From Streptomyces sp. S.PB5 (GTDB lineage: Bacteria; Actinomycetota; Actinomycetes; Streptomycetales; Streptomycetaceae): a DNA stretch of 64,000 bases. Each line of letters begins with the position of its first letter. The stretch's first letter is position 1. A program made the position numbers and the translations under genes. A model generated the notes under the pieces. That model was not told where the DNA came from. It ran no database searches and saw only the letters and a program-made list of their open reading frames with translations. This document shows positions 1-8,703 of the stretch, piece by piece. The stretch lies in NCBI RefSeq assembly GCF_030403745.1, contig NZ_JAQMWP010000023.1, positions 62,001-126,000 of the forward strand, written 5' to 3'.

Positions 1-2
1 TG

Positions 3-686
3 ACCGGCCGCGCGGTGCTCGCCGCGGCGGCCGCCGCCTGCACGCTCGGTGCGCCACTCGCCCTGACGCGGGCGCCAGCCGCCGTGGACGGCCATGTGTG
101 GGCGATGGCCCGCTTCGAACTCCTCGCGGTCCTCGGCCCCTTGGCGCTCGCATCCGCCATCCGCGCGACGGCCGCCCCGGCCCGGCCGGAGGACCGCGGA
201 GCCGGCCTCGGGGCGGTGGTGTGGACCGTGTCGGCGTACGCCTGGCACCTGCCGCCACTGCACACCCTGGCGGGTCCGGGAGCAGAGCTCGCGCGGTCGT
301 TCACCTGGGTGACGGCCGGCTTGCTGCTGTGTCTTCCCCTGGCCGCCCGCCACGGGCCCTTCCTGGGGGCGCATCTCGCCGCGCTGCCGCTGGCTGCCCT
401 GATGGTGAGCAGCGGTCGAGGGGCGGCGGGCCTGCTGATGGCTGTCGTGGACGCGGCCATGGTCGCGCGCCTGTTCAACGGGCCCGTCAGAAAGGGCTGT
501 TACACCGACGTAAATATTGGATCCAATCCATGGATGACTGGATCCTCCCTTCGCTACCGTCACCGTGACCGGGACAGAAAGGCGTCAGATGCGCGAGGAA
601 GAGAACGAACGGCTCACCAGGACCGGACCGGGCACACCCGGCGGCGACCTGATGCGCCGGTACTGGCAGCCCGTCGCCCTCAGTGA
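3..686 (+). CDS. Partial multi-pass membrane protein, unrecognised
   Basis: The frame is open from the left edge, so the start probably lies outside the window; the first available start is GTG at 15. The first 155 or so residues are strongly hydrophobic, with about four membrane segments rich in Ala and Leu and one AWHLPPLH motif loosely like CtaG-type membrane proteins, which is not enough for a name. After about position 490 the translation becomes polar and arginine-rich, crosses the operator and promoter of the next gene and runs about 100 bases into it. The true C-terminus is therefore probably near 490, and the extension reflects a frameshift or lost stop. The family is unknown. Confidence 0.4.
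   Translation, partial: TGRAVLAAAAAACTLGAPLALTRAPAAVDGHVWAMARFELLAVLGPLALASAIRATAAPARPEDRGAGLGAVVWTVSAYAWHLPPLHTLAGPGAELARSFTWVTAGLLLCLPLAARHGPFLGAHLAALPLAALMVSSGRGAAGLLMAVVDAAMVARLFNGPVRKGCYTDVNIGSNPWMTGSSLRYRHRDRDRKASDARGRERTAHQDRTGHTRRRPDAPVLAARRPQ
516..545. promoter_or_regulatory. VanR-type (GntR family) operator upstream of the Rieske operon
   Basis: The perfect palindrome ATTGGATCCAAT lies at 516-527, overlapped by a second palindrome ATCCATGGAT (526-535) and followed by a degenerate copy CTGGATCC at 538-545. ATTGGATCCAAT is the known operator of VanR, the GntR-family repressor of vanillate demethylase genes in Caulobacter. It ends about 44 bases before the Rieske oxygenase start. Repression relieved by an aromatic acid is inferred; no GntR gene is in the window. 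Confidence 0.7.
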
Positions 687-1941
687 GGAACTCGACGGCG
701 TACGACCCCTGGTGGCTCCCAAGGTGCTCGGGCAGGACCTGGTCCTGTTCCGCGACGAGCACGGTGAACTCGGCCTGGTCGACCGGGGCTGCCCGCACCG
801 GGGCGCCGACCTGGCGTTGGGCCGGCTGGAGGACGGCGGGCTGCGCTGCTGCTTCCACGGCTGGCTGTTCGCCCGCGACGGCGCCTGCCTCGACACCCCG
901 GCCGAGCCGGCCGACAGCGCCCTGGCCACGCGGGTCCGCCTGGGCAGCTACCCCGTCCGCGAGATCAACGGGGTGATCTGGGGCTACCTCGGACCCGGCG
1001 AGCCACCCGCGCTGCCGGCTCTGGACTGCTTCGAGGCCCCGGCCGACCACGCCTTCGCCTGGAAGGGCCTGCTGGAGTGCAACTGGCTGCAGGCCCTGGA
1101 GGTCGGCATCGACCCCGCCCACGCCTCCTACCTGCACCGCTTCTTCGAGGACGAGGACCCCTCCGACAGCTACGGCAAGCAGTTCCGCGCCACCTCCCAA
1201 GGCACCGCCCTGCCCATGACGAAGATCCTCCGCGAGTACGGCCGCCCCGACATCGATGCCGCCCGCACCCCGTACGGCCTGCGCATCACGGCCCTGCGCA
1301 CCCTGGACGGCACCGACACCGAGGGCCGCGCCATGGACGGCAGCCGCACCCACGTCCGCGTCACCCACCAGGTCTTCCCGCACGGCTTCCACATCCCGCT
1401 CGACGCGGAGACCGCCATCACCCAGTGGCACGTACCGATCGACGACACCTCCTGCTACTGGTACGCCCAGTTCACCAGCGTCGGCCGGCCGGTCGACCAG
1501 GAGGCGATGCGCCGCCAGCGGGTGGACGCGGTCACCCTGCCCGACTACCGGCCCCGCTTCAACCGCGCCAACGGCTACGGCTACGACCCGGTCGAGCAGC
1601 TCACCACCACCTACACCGGCCTGGGCACCGACATCAACGTGCACGACCAGTGGGCGGTGGAGGGCCAGGGCGCCGTCCAGGACCGTACCCGCGAACACCT
1701 GGGCCGCTCCGACAAGGCCATCGTCATGTACCGGCGCATGCTGGGCGAGGCCATGTCCGCCGTCCAGCGCGGCGAGGACCCGCCGTTGGTCCTGCCCGCC
1801 GAACGTGCGGCCGGGATACGCGGCCCCGTCACCCTCGACGGCATCGGCCCCACCAAGGGCTCGGCGCAGTACTGGGCGGCCGTGACCGCGAAGCAGCGCG
1901 CCGACAGCAGTTGGGCGCAACCCGCGGCGACGGACGGCTGA
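589..1941 (+). CDS. Rieske non-heme iron oxygenase, phthalate/vanillate type
   Basis: This is the terminal oxygenase (450 residues) of a two-component hydroxylase or demethylase. The Rieske cluster is complete: C68-x-H70, sixteen residues, C87-x2-H90. The mononuclear iron site follows as D175-x2-H178-x4-H183 (DPAHASYLH). The N-terminal TGPGTPGGDLMRRYWQPVA stretch is typical of the phthalate dioxygenase/vanillate demethylase branch, which works as a single-subunit oxygenase without a beta chain. ATG 589 was chosen over an in-frame GTG at 565 because GAAAGG lies eight bases before it. The next gene starts 5 bases after the stop, and the reductase two genes on would supply electrons. The substrate is not visible; the VanR-like operator points to a methoxylated aromatic acid, the GS-like neighbour to an amine. 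Confidence 0.9.
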   Translation: MREEENERLTRTGPGTPGGDLMRRYWQPVALSEELDGVRPLVAPKVLGQDLVLFRDEHGELGLVDRGCPHRGADLALGRLEDGGLRCCFHGWLFARDGACLDTPAEPADSALATRVRLGSYPVREINGVIWGYLGPGEPPALPALDCFEAPADHAFAWKGLLECNWLQALEVGIDPAHASYLHRFFEDEDPSDSYGKQFRATSQGTALPMTKILREYGRPDIDAARTPYGLRITALRTLDGTDTEGRAMDGSRTHVRVTHQVFPHGFHIPLDAETAITQWHVPIDDTSCYWYAQFTSVGRPVDQEAMRRQRVDAVTLPDYRPRFNRANGYGYDPVEQLTTTYTGLGTDINVHDQWAVEGQGAVQDRTREHLGRSDKAIVMYRRMLGEAMSAVQRGEDPPLVLPAERAAGIRGPVTLDGIGPTKGSAQYWAAVTAKQRADSSWAQPAATDG

Positions 1942-1946
1942 GCGGC

Positions 1947-3383
1947 ATGGGATTCGTGGAACGCCACGCCGGGTGGACGGCCGAACAGACGGCCGCCGCC
2001 CAGGAGATCCGGGACCGCGCCGAGGGTGACGGACTGAACGTCGTGCGGCTGGTCTTCGCCGACCAGCACGGACTGCTGCGCGGCAAGACCGTGACCGCCT
2101 CCGAGGTGCCCACCGTGCTGCGCGACGGTACCGGCATCGCCTCCTCCCTGCTCGCCAAGGACACCTCCGGCCGGACCGTCTTCCCGCTGTTCACCAAGGA
2201 GACCCCGCTCGGGCTTCCGGAACTGCGCGGCGCCGCCGACATGGTGATGGTCCCCGACCCGCTCACCTTCCGGATGCTGCCGTGGTCACCGGGCACCGGC
2301 TGGCTGCTGTGCGACTTGCGCTTCACCTCCGGCGCACCGGTCCCCCTGTGCACACGCGGCCTGCTGCGCTCGGTCCTCGGCCAGACCGGCGGCTTGGCCT
2401 ATCGCACCGGACTGGAGGTGGAGTTCCACCTGTTTCGGCTCGACGACGCACGCCTGGGCCCGGCCGACCTCGGCCAGCCCGGGGCCGCGCCCGAGGTCGG
2501 CATGCTCAACCACGGCTACCAGTACCTGAGCGAACTGCGCTACGACGAACTCGACCCGCTGCTCGACGTGCTCCGCGCCCACATCGAGGCCCTCGGCCTG
2601 CCACTGCGCAGCCTGGAGGTCGAGTTCGGGCCGAGCCAGGTCGAGATCACGCTGCGTCCCGCGGACGGGCTGGGCACGGCCGACGCGATGGTGCTGCTAC
2701 GCAGCGCGGTCAAGCAGGTCGCCGCCCGGCACGGCCACCACGCGACGTTCATGTGCCGCCCCCATCTGCCCGGTGTCTTCTCCAGCGGCTGGCACCTGCA
2801 CCAGAGCATGCTGCGCGGCGGCGAGGCGGTCTTCGCCCCGCGGCCGGGCGCCCCGTGCGCCGACGGGCCGGGACTGTCGCCCTACGGCAGCGCGTTCCTC
2901 GGCGGACTGCTCCGCCACGCCCGGGCCACCAGCGCGTTCTCCACTCCTACGCTCAACGGTTTCAAGCGCTTCCGCTCCCTGTCCCTGGCACCCGACCGCG
3001 CGGTGTGGGGACGCGACAACCGCGGCGCGATGGTCCGCGTCCTGGGCGACGAACCCTCCTCCACCCGGCTGGAGAACCGCATCGGCGAGCCGGCCGCCAA
3101 CCCCTACCTCTACCTGGCCTCCCAGCTCGCGGCCGGCCTGGACGGTGTGGCACACGACCTCGACCCCGGTCCGGCCGCCGACGAACCGTACGCGGCCCGG
3201 GCGGAGCCGCTGCCGCGCTCCCTGGGCGAGGCGCTCGACGCGCTGGAGGCCGACCAGGCACTCACGGACCGTCTGGGCAAGGACTTCGTGGCCTATTACG
3301 CCGGCATCAAACGCGCCGAGATCGCCCGCTTCGACCAATCGGTCACCGACTGGGAACAACGGGAGTACTTCCGTGTCTTCTGA
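1947..3383 (+). CDS. Glutamine-synthetase-like ligase (GS-III/GlnA-like, catabolic)
   Basis: A 478-residue member of the glutamine synthetase fold. An N-terminal beta-grasp segment (about 20-110) contains RLVFADQHGLLRGK. The catalytic domain shows a glutamate-rich metal strand (LEVEFHLF), the loop SSGWHLHQSM and, in place of the usual NSYKRL segment, TPTLNGFKRFRSL followed by WGRDNRGAMVRV and ENRIGEPAANPYLY. These differences from housekeeping GlnA fit the group that gamma-glutamylates amines (polyamines, aniline, isopropylamine) for catabolism. It starts 5 bases after the oxygenase and its last 11 bases overlap the reductase start, so the three genes are one translationally coupled operon. 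A role in amine activation before oxygenation is inference; the substrate is unknown. Confidence 0.82.
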   Translation: MGFVERHAGWTAEQTAAAQEIRDRAEGDGLNVVRLVFADQHGLLRGKTVTASEVPTVLRDGTGIASSLLAKDTSGRTVFPLFTKETPLGLPELRGAADMVMVPDPLTFRMLPWSPGTGWLLCDLRFTSGAPVPLCTRGLLRSVLGQTGGLAYRTGLEVEFHLFRLDDARLGPADLGQPGAAPEVGMLNHGYQYLSELRYDELDPLLDVLRAHIEALGLPLRSLEVEFGPSQVEITLRPADGLGTADAMVLLRSAVKQVAARHGHHATFMCRPHLPGVFSSGWHLHQSMLRGGEAVFAPRPGAPCADGPGLSPYGSAFLGGLLRHARATSAFSTPTLNGFKRFRSLSLAPDRAVWGRDNRGAMVRVLGDEPSSTRLENRIGEPAANPYLYLASQLAAGLDGVAHDLDPGPAADEPYAARAEPLPRSLGEALDALEADQALTDRLGKDFVAYYAGIKRAEIARFDQSVTDWEQREYFRVF

Positions 3384-4341
3384 AGCAAGCCCCTCGCCCT
3401 CCCTGCGGCTGCTGGTCCGGCAGGCACGCTGGATCGCCGAGGACGTCCTGGAACTGCAGCTCGCCCGCCGAGACGGTGCTGCGCTGCCGGACTGGCAGCC
3501 CGGTGCCCACGTGGAACTGACCCTGCCGTCGGGGCTGCGGCGGCCGTACTCGCTGTGCGGCGATCCGCACGACCGCGGGGCCTGGACGGTCGCCGTGCAC
3601 CGCGCGCCGGACAGCCGGGGCGGATCCCGCGAGGTGCACCAAACCGCGCTCGTCGGGCGGGAGTTGACGGTGGACGGGCCGGTCAACCGCTTCCCGCTGG
3701 AACCTGCCCCCGGCTACCTGATGCTGGCCGGCGGCATCGGCGTCACCCCGCTGCTGCCGATGGCCCGGGCCGCGGCGGCCCGGGGCCTGCCGTGGCGGCT
3801 CGTCCTGGGCGCCCGGGACCGTTCGCGGATGGCCTACGCCGAAGAGCTCACCGCCCTAGGCGGCGACCGGGTCTGCCTGGTACCACAGGACGAGGCGGGC
3901 CTGCCCGACCTGGCCGCCGAGCTCGCCGCCACACCGGCCGACCACGCCGTGTACGCCTGCGGCCCGGCGGCGATGCTGGACGCGGTGAGCGAGCTGTGCC
4001 GTTCGGCCGTGCCGTCCCGCCCGCTGCGCCTCGAACGCTTCGGACCGGCCGGCCCCGGAACACCGGTCCACCAGGGGCAGTTCGACGTCGTCCTGCGCAG
4101 GTCGGGACTGCGGCTGGCGGTGCCGGCCGACCAGTCCCTGCTGGAGGTCGTACGCGCACACGTGCCCGAGGTGCCCTCCTCGTGCGAGGAGGGCTACTGC
4201 GGCAGTTGCGAGACGCCGGTGGTGGCCGGGACGCCCGACCACCGCGACACGGTGATCGGCCCGGAAGAGCGCGCGACCGCCACCACCATGATGATCTGCG
4301 TGAGCCGCGCGGCCTCACCCGTCCTCGAACTGGACCTGTGA
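3373..4341 (+). CDS. Phthalate dioxygenase reductase-type flavin/2Fe-2S oxidoreductase (VanB-like)
   Basis: This 322-residue reductase should pass electrons from NAD(P)H through flavin and a plant-type ferredoxin domain to the Rieske oxygenase two genes upstream. Domains in order are a flavin-binding barrel with RRPYSLCG (about residues 56-63), a nucleotide-binding domain with GGIGVTPLLPM and YACGPAAML, and a C-terminal 2Fe-2S domain with CEEGYCGSC and a final Cys in MMICVSRA. This order is that of VanB and phthalate dioxygenase reductase. The GTG start at 3373 lies inside the end of the GS-like gene and keeps the barrel intact; no later start would. Thirty-eight bases separate it from the hydrolase downstream. 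Confidence 0.9.
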   Translation: MSSEASPSPSLRLLVRQARWIAEDVLELQLARRDGAALPDWQPGAHVELTLPSGLRRPYSLCGDPHDRGAWTVAVHRAPDSRGGSREVHQTALVGRELTVDGPVNRFPLEPAPGYLMLAGGIGVTPLLPMARAAAARGLPWRLVLGARDRSRMAYAEELTALGGDRVCLVPQDEAGLPDLAAELAATPADHAVYACGPAAMLDAVSELCRSAVPSRPLRLERFGPAGPGTPVHQGQFDVVLRRSGLRLAVPADQSLLEVVRAHVPEVPSSCEEGYCGSCETPVVAGTPDHRDTVIGPEERATATTMMICVSRAASPVLELDL

Positions 4342-4379
4342 CCCCAGGTTCGGCCCACCATCGCCCGCAGAGGAGCGAC

Positions 4380-5189
4380 ATGACCCGACACGGCGTTCGA
4401 CGCGTGCTGCCGCTCCTGCTGGGCTGGGAGGAACTGCCCCGGGCCGTGTCGGTGCACGGCGCCTCCCGTGCCGAACGCGTGCGGGAACCCGTGCCGGGCG
4501 TCCTGCTGGAGTGCCAGGACGGGTGGCTGTTGCTGGACACCGGGTTCAACGCCGCCCTGCTGCGCGATGCCGCCCTGCGGCGGCGCTTCTATCCATCCCC
4601 CTCCTACCAGCCGCAGCTACCCGGCCCCGGGGAGCCGTTGGAGGAGGCGCTCGCCGAGGTCGGCGTCGGCCTGGACGACATCTCGGCGGTCGCCATCAGC
4701 CACCTGCACGCCGATCATGCCGGAGGTCTGAAGCACTTCGCCGGGCGGGTGCCCGTGCACATCCAGCGAGCGGAGCTGGAGTTCGGGATGTCAGGGCGGC
4801 CGGAAGTGGAACGCAACACCGTCTTCCGGGTGGACTTCGACGATCCTCGCATCGACTGGCGCCTCGCGGACGGCGACCAGGAGATCGCGCCGGGCGTCAC
4901 GGCCGTCCTGACCGCCGGGCACACGCCGGGCCACCAGAGCTTCGTCGTGGACCTCGCCGAGGGAGGCGGCTACGTGTTCGCCTGTGACGCGGCCGACCTC
5001 ACGCAGAACATCGCCGAAGAGCGCCCGGTCGGCACGTCGATCGGAGTGCCGCCCGAGGCGACGGTCGAACCCATCCGGCGCCTCAAAGGCATCGCAGCCG
5101 ACAAGGGATACGAGCTGATTCCAGGCCATGACCCGCAGATGTGGCTGGAGTTGACACGACGCCTGACGGGGGCGGGTGGAACGCGGTGA
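4380..5189 (+). CDS. Metallo-beta-lactamase-fold hydrolase, AHL-lactonase-like
   Basis: A 269-residue MBL-fold enzyme with the dinuclear zinc motif SHLHADHAGG, a later AGHTPGHQS histidine, the bridging aspartate in FACDAAD and a C-terminal IPGHDPQMW histidine. This pattern and length match the N-acyl homoserine lactonase subgroup (AttM/AhlD-like), although many members hydrolyse other lactones or esters. It has AGGAG just upstream of the ATG and is the last gene of the Rieske operon. Opening a lactone or other ring product of the oxygenase is one plausible role; quorum quenching is another. No signal peptide is seen, so it is probably cytoplasmic. Confidence 0.8.
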   Translation: MTRHGVRRVLPLLLGWEELPRAVSVHGASRAERVREPVPGVLLECQDGWLLLDTGFNAALLRDAALRRRFYPSPSYQPQLPGPGEPLEEALAEVGVGLDDISAVAISHLHADHAGGLKHFAGRVPVHIQRAELEFGMSGRPEVERNTVFRVDFDDPRIDWRLADGDQEIAPGVTAVLTAGHTPGHQSFVVDLAEGGGYVFACDAADLTQNIAEERPVGTSIGVPPEATVEPIRRLKGIAADKGYELIPGHDPQMWLELTRRLTGAGGTR

Positions 5190-5560
5190 CCGCGGACGCG
5201 GCATCGAAGACCGCGCGGGTGTCGGCGTCGATGTACCCCACGTGGTCCTGGGAATCGCGTTCCCGGCCGAAGTAGGCGCGGTCCTGGTCGCAGACGAGCG
5301 CGAAGATGCTGCGGTGGCAGACACTCGGGGCTCGCGTTCATGGCCCGCGGCGCGCCACGCCTCACAGTCGGCCTCGATCTGCTGCGCTGCTGGATGTGCA
5401 GTGGTTCGCCGCACTCGTCGTCCTTGAGGGTCGAGCTCTGCAGGAGGCCCGGCGAGTTGGCGAACATCGGGTCCGGATTGGCCTTTGCCATGTCGGCGTC
5501 GGTCCCGCCTTCCGCCGGTCGATACCCGAAGTGCCGGCAGCCCTCGATCACCTGCTCGGG
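5190..5560 (-). pseudogene. Decayed coding remnant, unknown family
   Basis: Three stretches that look like real protein lie one after another on the minus strand in three frames. The first (about 5560-5380) contains GGTDADMAKANPDPMFANSP. The second (about 5378-5330) reads IEADCEAWRAAGHERE. The third (about 5322-5190) contains IFALVCDQDRAYFGRERD and HVGYIDADTRAVFDAAS. Balanced residue use sets these apart from the arginine/proline-rich noise around them. At least two frameshifts separate the pieces, and the third ends where the hydrolase gene on the other strand stops. The family is not recognised. Confidence 0.45.
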
Positions 5561-5660
5561 TGTTCTTCGCGGCACACGCCACACGCGGCGAGCGGATCGA
5601 CAAGACCAAGGTGAAGATCCGCGGTGACTTGGAGGGCTGCTACCAGGAGTCGTCAATTTT

Positions 5661-5820
5661 CTGCGCATCTTGTTTCGTTACACGGCCCGCCATGACTGGG
5701 ACAAACTCGCGAAGGCCCTCAGACCCGCCTGCACCGTCCCGACCGCGAAAGCGGCCGAGGCACGGTTTCCGGGGTTCACCGACGTCTGGGGAAAGAAGGC
5801 CTGCGCGGGAGCTGACCAGG
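5661..5820 (+). mobile_element. IS256-family (Mutator) transposase fragment
   Basis: The plus-strand frame from 5661 contains LRILFRYTARHDWDKLAKAL, then PTAKAAEARFPGFTDVWGKK. This corresponds to the middle of IS256-family transposases of actinomycetes, which read like NTFRYASRKDWDAMARDLKP there. Only about 53 residues remain; no ends, target duplications or catalytic residues survive. With the minus-strand remnant beside it, this marks a decayed insertion junction between the Rieske operon and the sugar island. Confidence 0.65.
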
Positions 5821-5839
5821 GGGCGTTCGATTGCCCGGC

Positions 5840-7852
5840 TTAGTCCGGGGTGCCCGACCTCACGACCCGCACCTCTCCGGCCGGTATGCGCAATTCTCCA
5901 CCGACGGACTCGTCTGTGAGCATCTCCCGGCCCCGCGCCGTAATGACCGCCTCGTTGTCCGCGTGATTGACGAAGAAGGTGAAGGCTTCTTCGTCGTTGC
6001 GGCGCACAAGCACTTCGAGCCCTTTCGGCATGTCCGCCAGGTCGGTGGGGCGTATCAAAGAACGGGCCACGTCGAGCAGCGCATCGCTGTCGAGTCCGGC
6101 CGAGACGTAGACCGCGCGGCCGCCGGTCCCGAGCGCACGCGACGTGATCGCTGGATGGCCGCTGAGCTGGCCTCCGCTGTAGCGGGCGATCACGTCGGCG
6201 TCGCGTACGCGGACGAGTTCGGTCCACTCGGTGCCGGACCAACCGTTGTCGAGGGTGAACGTCTCGCCCTCTTGCAGGGGCCGGAACTCCTCGCACCAGG
6301 CGCCCAGGAGTTCACGGAACGCGCCGGGATATCCGCCCAGCCTCACCTGGTCGTGCTCGTCCACGATCCCCGAGAGGAAGCCGATCACGACCGTGCCGCC
6401 GGCCTCGGCGAAAACACTCACGCGCGCCGCGGTGTCGTCGTCGGTGAGGAAGAGTCCGGGCACCACGAGCACCTCGTACCCGGTGAAGTCGGACCATGGC
6501 GAGAGGACTTCGATGCGCTCGTTCAGCCGCCAGAACGCGTGGTGCCAGTCCCGGACGATGCGTCCGTAGGCGAGGTGGTTGTTCGGCTTGACTCCCTTCG
6601 TCATCGCCCAGCCCGCCTCGTCGTCGAAGAGGATGCCGACGCGGGCCTGCGGCGTGCGTGAGCCCATGACCGGGGCGAGACGCCGCAGGTACTCCCCCAG
6701 CTTGCACACGTCGCGGTAGAGATCGGTGTCCTCGCCGGCGTGGGGAACCATCGCCGAGTGGAACTGCTCCGCGCCGGCCCGGGAGGCACGCCACTGGAAG
6801 AACAGGATGCCGTCGGAACCGTGACCCACATGGCTCAGACTGTTGCGGATCATCTCCCCCGGCGCCTTGGCGCGGTTGCGCGGCTGCCAGCTGACGGCGC
6901 TGGTCGAGTGCTCCATCAGCATCCATGGACGGCGCTGTGTCGTCATCGCCCGCATGCGGTCGCCGGAGAAGGCGACGTCCTGTTCGGGCAGCGGGTCGGG
7001 TGAGCGCGTGTAGTGGTCGTTGGCGACGATGTCCATGTGGCGTGCCCACCGGGGGTAGTCGACGACGTCGGGCTCTGCGCCCGCCATGAAGTTCGTCGTG
7101 ACGGGCAGGTCGGGGGTGACGCTCTTGAGCACGTCGCGCTCTGCGAGGTAGTGCGCCAGGAGCTCGTCCGAGGAGAAGCGGTCGAAGTCCAGGACGAGGG
7201 ACGGATTTTTCGCGTCATTGCCGCGGGGCGGCAGGATGTGCGCGAAGTCGCGGTAGGTGTGGCCCCAGAAGGCGGTTCCCCATGCCTTGTTCAGCGCGTC
7301 GAGGGTTCCGTACTTGTCTCGAAGCCAGTCGCGGAACGCCGCCGCCGACGTGTCGCAGTAGCAGCGGCCGTTGCCTCCGCCCAGTTCGTTGCTGACGTGC
7401 CACATGACGACGTGGTCGCGGTGGCCGTAGCGGTCCGCGAGCGCTCGGACCATGCGGAGTGCGTAGGTGCGGAAGACAGGACTGCTCGGGCACCAGCCGA
7501 GCCGGGCGCCGGGCCAGTGCGGCTGCATGTCGTGATCGACGGGGCGGATCTCGGGGTGTGCCGCCAGCAGCCAGCCCGGGGGCGCGGCCGTCGGTGTGGC
7601 GAGGTCGATGGCGATGCCGTTGCTCGCCAGAAGGCCGACGATCTCGTCCATCCACTCCCAGTCGTACTCTCCGTCCGCGACTTCGATGAGGCCCCAGGAG
7701 AAGATGCCGAGCGAGACGATGTTGACCCCCGCCTGGGTCATCAGGCGGACGTCTTCCTTCCATACGTCCCTGTCCCACTGTTCGGGGTTGTAGTCGGCTC
7801 CATAGCTCAGCCCGCGTGTGGGCCAGACGTTGTCGGCGTGGGACCAGGTCAT
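5840..7852 (-). CDS. Beta-galactosidase, glycoside hydrolase family 42
   Basis: A 670-residue GH42 enzyme releasing terminal beta-galactose. The N-terminal barrel begins with GLSYGADYNPEQWDRDVWKED. The acid/base is Glu156 in WHVSNELGGG and the nucleophile is Glu314 in WMLMEHSTSAVSW; the Cys-rich GRCYCDTSAAAF stretch belongs to the metal-binding part of the family. The trimerisation domain and a short C-terminal beta domain follow. No signal peptide is present, so it acts on imported oligosaccharide. Its ATG overlaps the stop of the upstream permease (ATGA), so it is the last gene of the ABC importer operon and shares its ROK-type control. Confidence 0.93.
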   Translation of the reverse strand: MTWSHADNVWPTRGLSYGADYNPEQWDRDVWKEDVRLMTQAGVNIVSLGIFSWGLIEVADGEYDWEWMDEIVGLLASNGIAIDLATPTAAPPGWLLAAHPEIRPVDHDMQPHWPGARLGWCPSSPVFRTYALRMVRALADRYGHRDHVVMWHVSNELGGGNGRCYCDTSAAAFRDWLRDKYGTLDALNKAWGTAFWGHTYRDFAHILPPRGNDAKNPSLVLDFDRFSSDELLAHYLAERDVLKSVTPDLPVTTNFMAGAEPDVVDYPRWARHMDIVANDHYTRSPDPLPEQDVAFSGDRMRAMTTQRRPWMLMEHSTSAVSWQPRNRAKAPGEMIRNSLSHVGHGSDGILFFQWRASRAGAEQFHSAMVPHAGEDTDLYRDVCKLGEYLRRLAPVMGSRTPQARVGILFDDEAGWAMTKGVKPNNHLAYGRIVRDWHHAFWRLNERIEVLSPWSDFTGYEVLVVPGLFLTDDDTAARVSVFAEAGGTVVIGFLSGIVDEHDQVRLGGYPGAFRELLGAWCEEFRPLQEGETFTLDNGWSGTEWTELVRVRDADVIARYSGGQLSGHPAITSRALGTGGRAVYVSAGLDSDALLDVARSLIRPTDLADMPKGLEVLVRRNDEEAFTFFVNHADNEAVITARGREMLTDESVGGELRIPAGEVRVVRSGTPD

Positions 7853-8703
7853 CCTTTGACTCCTCCAGCGATGAGGTCGAGGCGCCAGAACCGTTGCAGG
7901 AACAGCACCAGGGCAATGAGGGGGACGATCGCGAGCGCGGCCCCGATGATGGCGAGCGTGTACAGCGACGGCGAGCCGGAGCCGCGCTCGAGCAGGGAGT
8001 TCAACCCGACCGTGAGGGGGAAGGTCCGGGTGTCGGAGAGCATGATGTACGGCAGCAGGAAGTTGTTCCAGATGCCGACGAACTGCAGCAGGAACACCGT
8101 CACCATTCCCGGCGCCATGAGGGGGAGCACGACGCTGCGGAAGATCCGCCACTCGCCGGCGCCGTCGATCCGGGCGGCTTCGAGCATCTGCGCCGGGATG
8201 GCGCTCGCGGCGTACACCCGGCACAGATAGATGCCGAAGGGGCTGAGGATGCTCGGGAGGAGCACCGACCACTGGGTCCCGGCCAGGCGCAGGTCGGACA
8301 GCAAGAGGTACTGCGGCACGGCGAGGGTGATGCCGGGGATGAGCAGCCCCGCGAGGATGGCGGCGAAGAAGATCCGGCCACCTCTGAAGTCGAACTTCGC
8401 CAGGGCATAGCCCGCGGAAGCCGACACGAGCGTCGACAGGACGCCGCCCACGCCCGCGTACAGGAGCGAGTTGAGCGCCCACAGTCCGTAGGCGCCGCCG
8501 TCGTAGGAGAAAAGGTCGCCGAGATTGTCGAGCAGACCGGTTCCGGGGGCGAAGGTGAAGGAGTCGAACAGCTCGCCGGGGGCTTTGCTGGCGGCGACGA
8601 ACACCCAGGCCACGGGGAGGAGGCAGTAGAGCGCACCCGCCACCATGATGAGCGTGGGAACGATTTTGGTTCGTTCGCGCCCCCTCTCGTTGATCGCGCT
8701 CAT
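7849..8703 (-). CDS. Carbohydrate ABC transporter permease, MalG-like
   Basis: A 284-residue inner-membrane permease with six predicted segments, the first near residues 12-35. The EAA loop that contacts the ATPase is clear: EAARIDGAGEWRIFRSVVLP followed by LMAPG. It is the second permease of a CUT1 sugar importer and pairs with the gene just upstream, which it overlaps by four bases; it overlaps the GH42 gene by four bases at its other end. This coupling implies equal production of transporter and hydrolase. Confidence 0.93.
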   Translation of the reverse strand: MSAINERGRERTKIVPTLIMVAGALYCLLPVAWVFVAASKAPGELFDSFTFAPGTGLLDNLGDLFSYDGGAYGLWALNSLLYAGVGGVLSTLVSASAGYALAKFDFRGGRIFFAAILAGLLIPGITLAVPQYLLLSDLRLAGTQWSVLLPSILSPFGIYLCRVYAASAIPAQMLEAARIDGAGEWRIFRSVVLPLMAPGMVTVFLLQFVGIWNNFLLPYIMLSDTRTFPLTVGLNSLLERGSGSPSLYTLAIIGAALAIVPLIALVLFLQRFWRLDLIAGGVKG

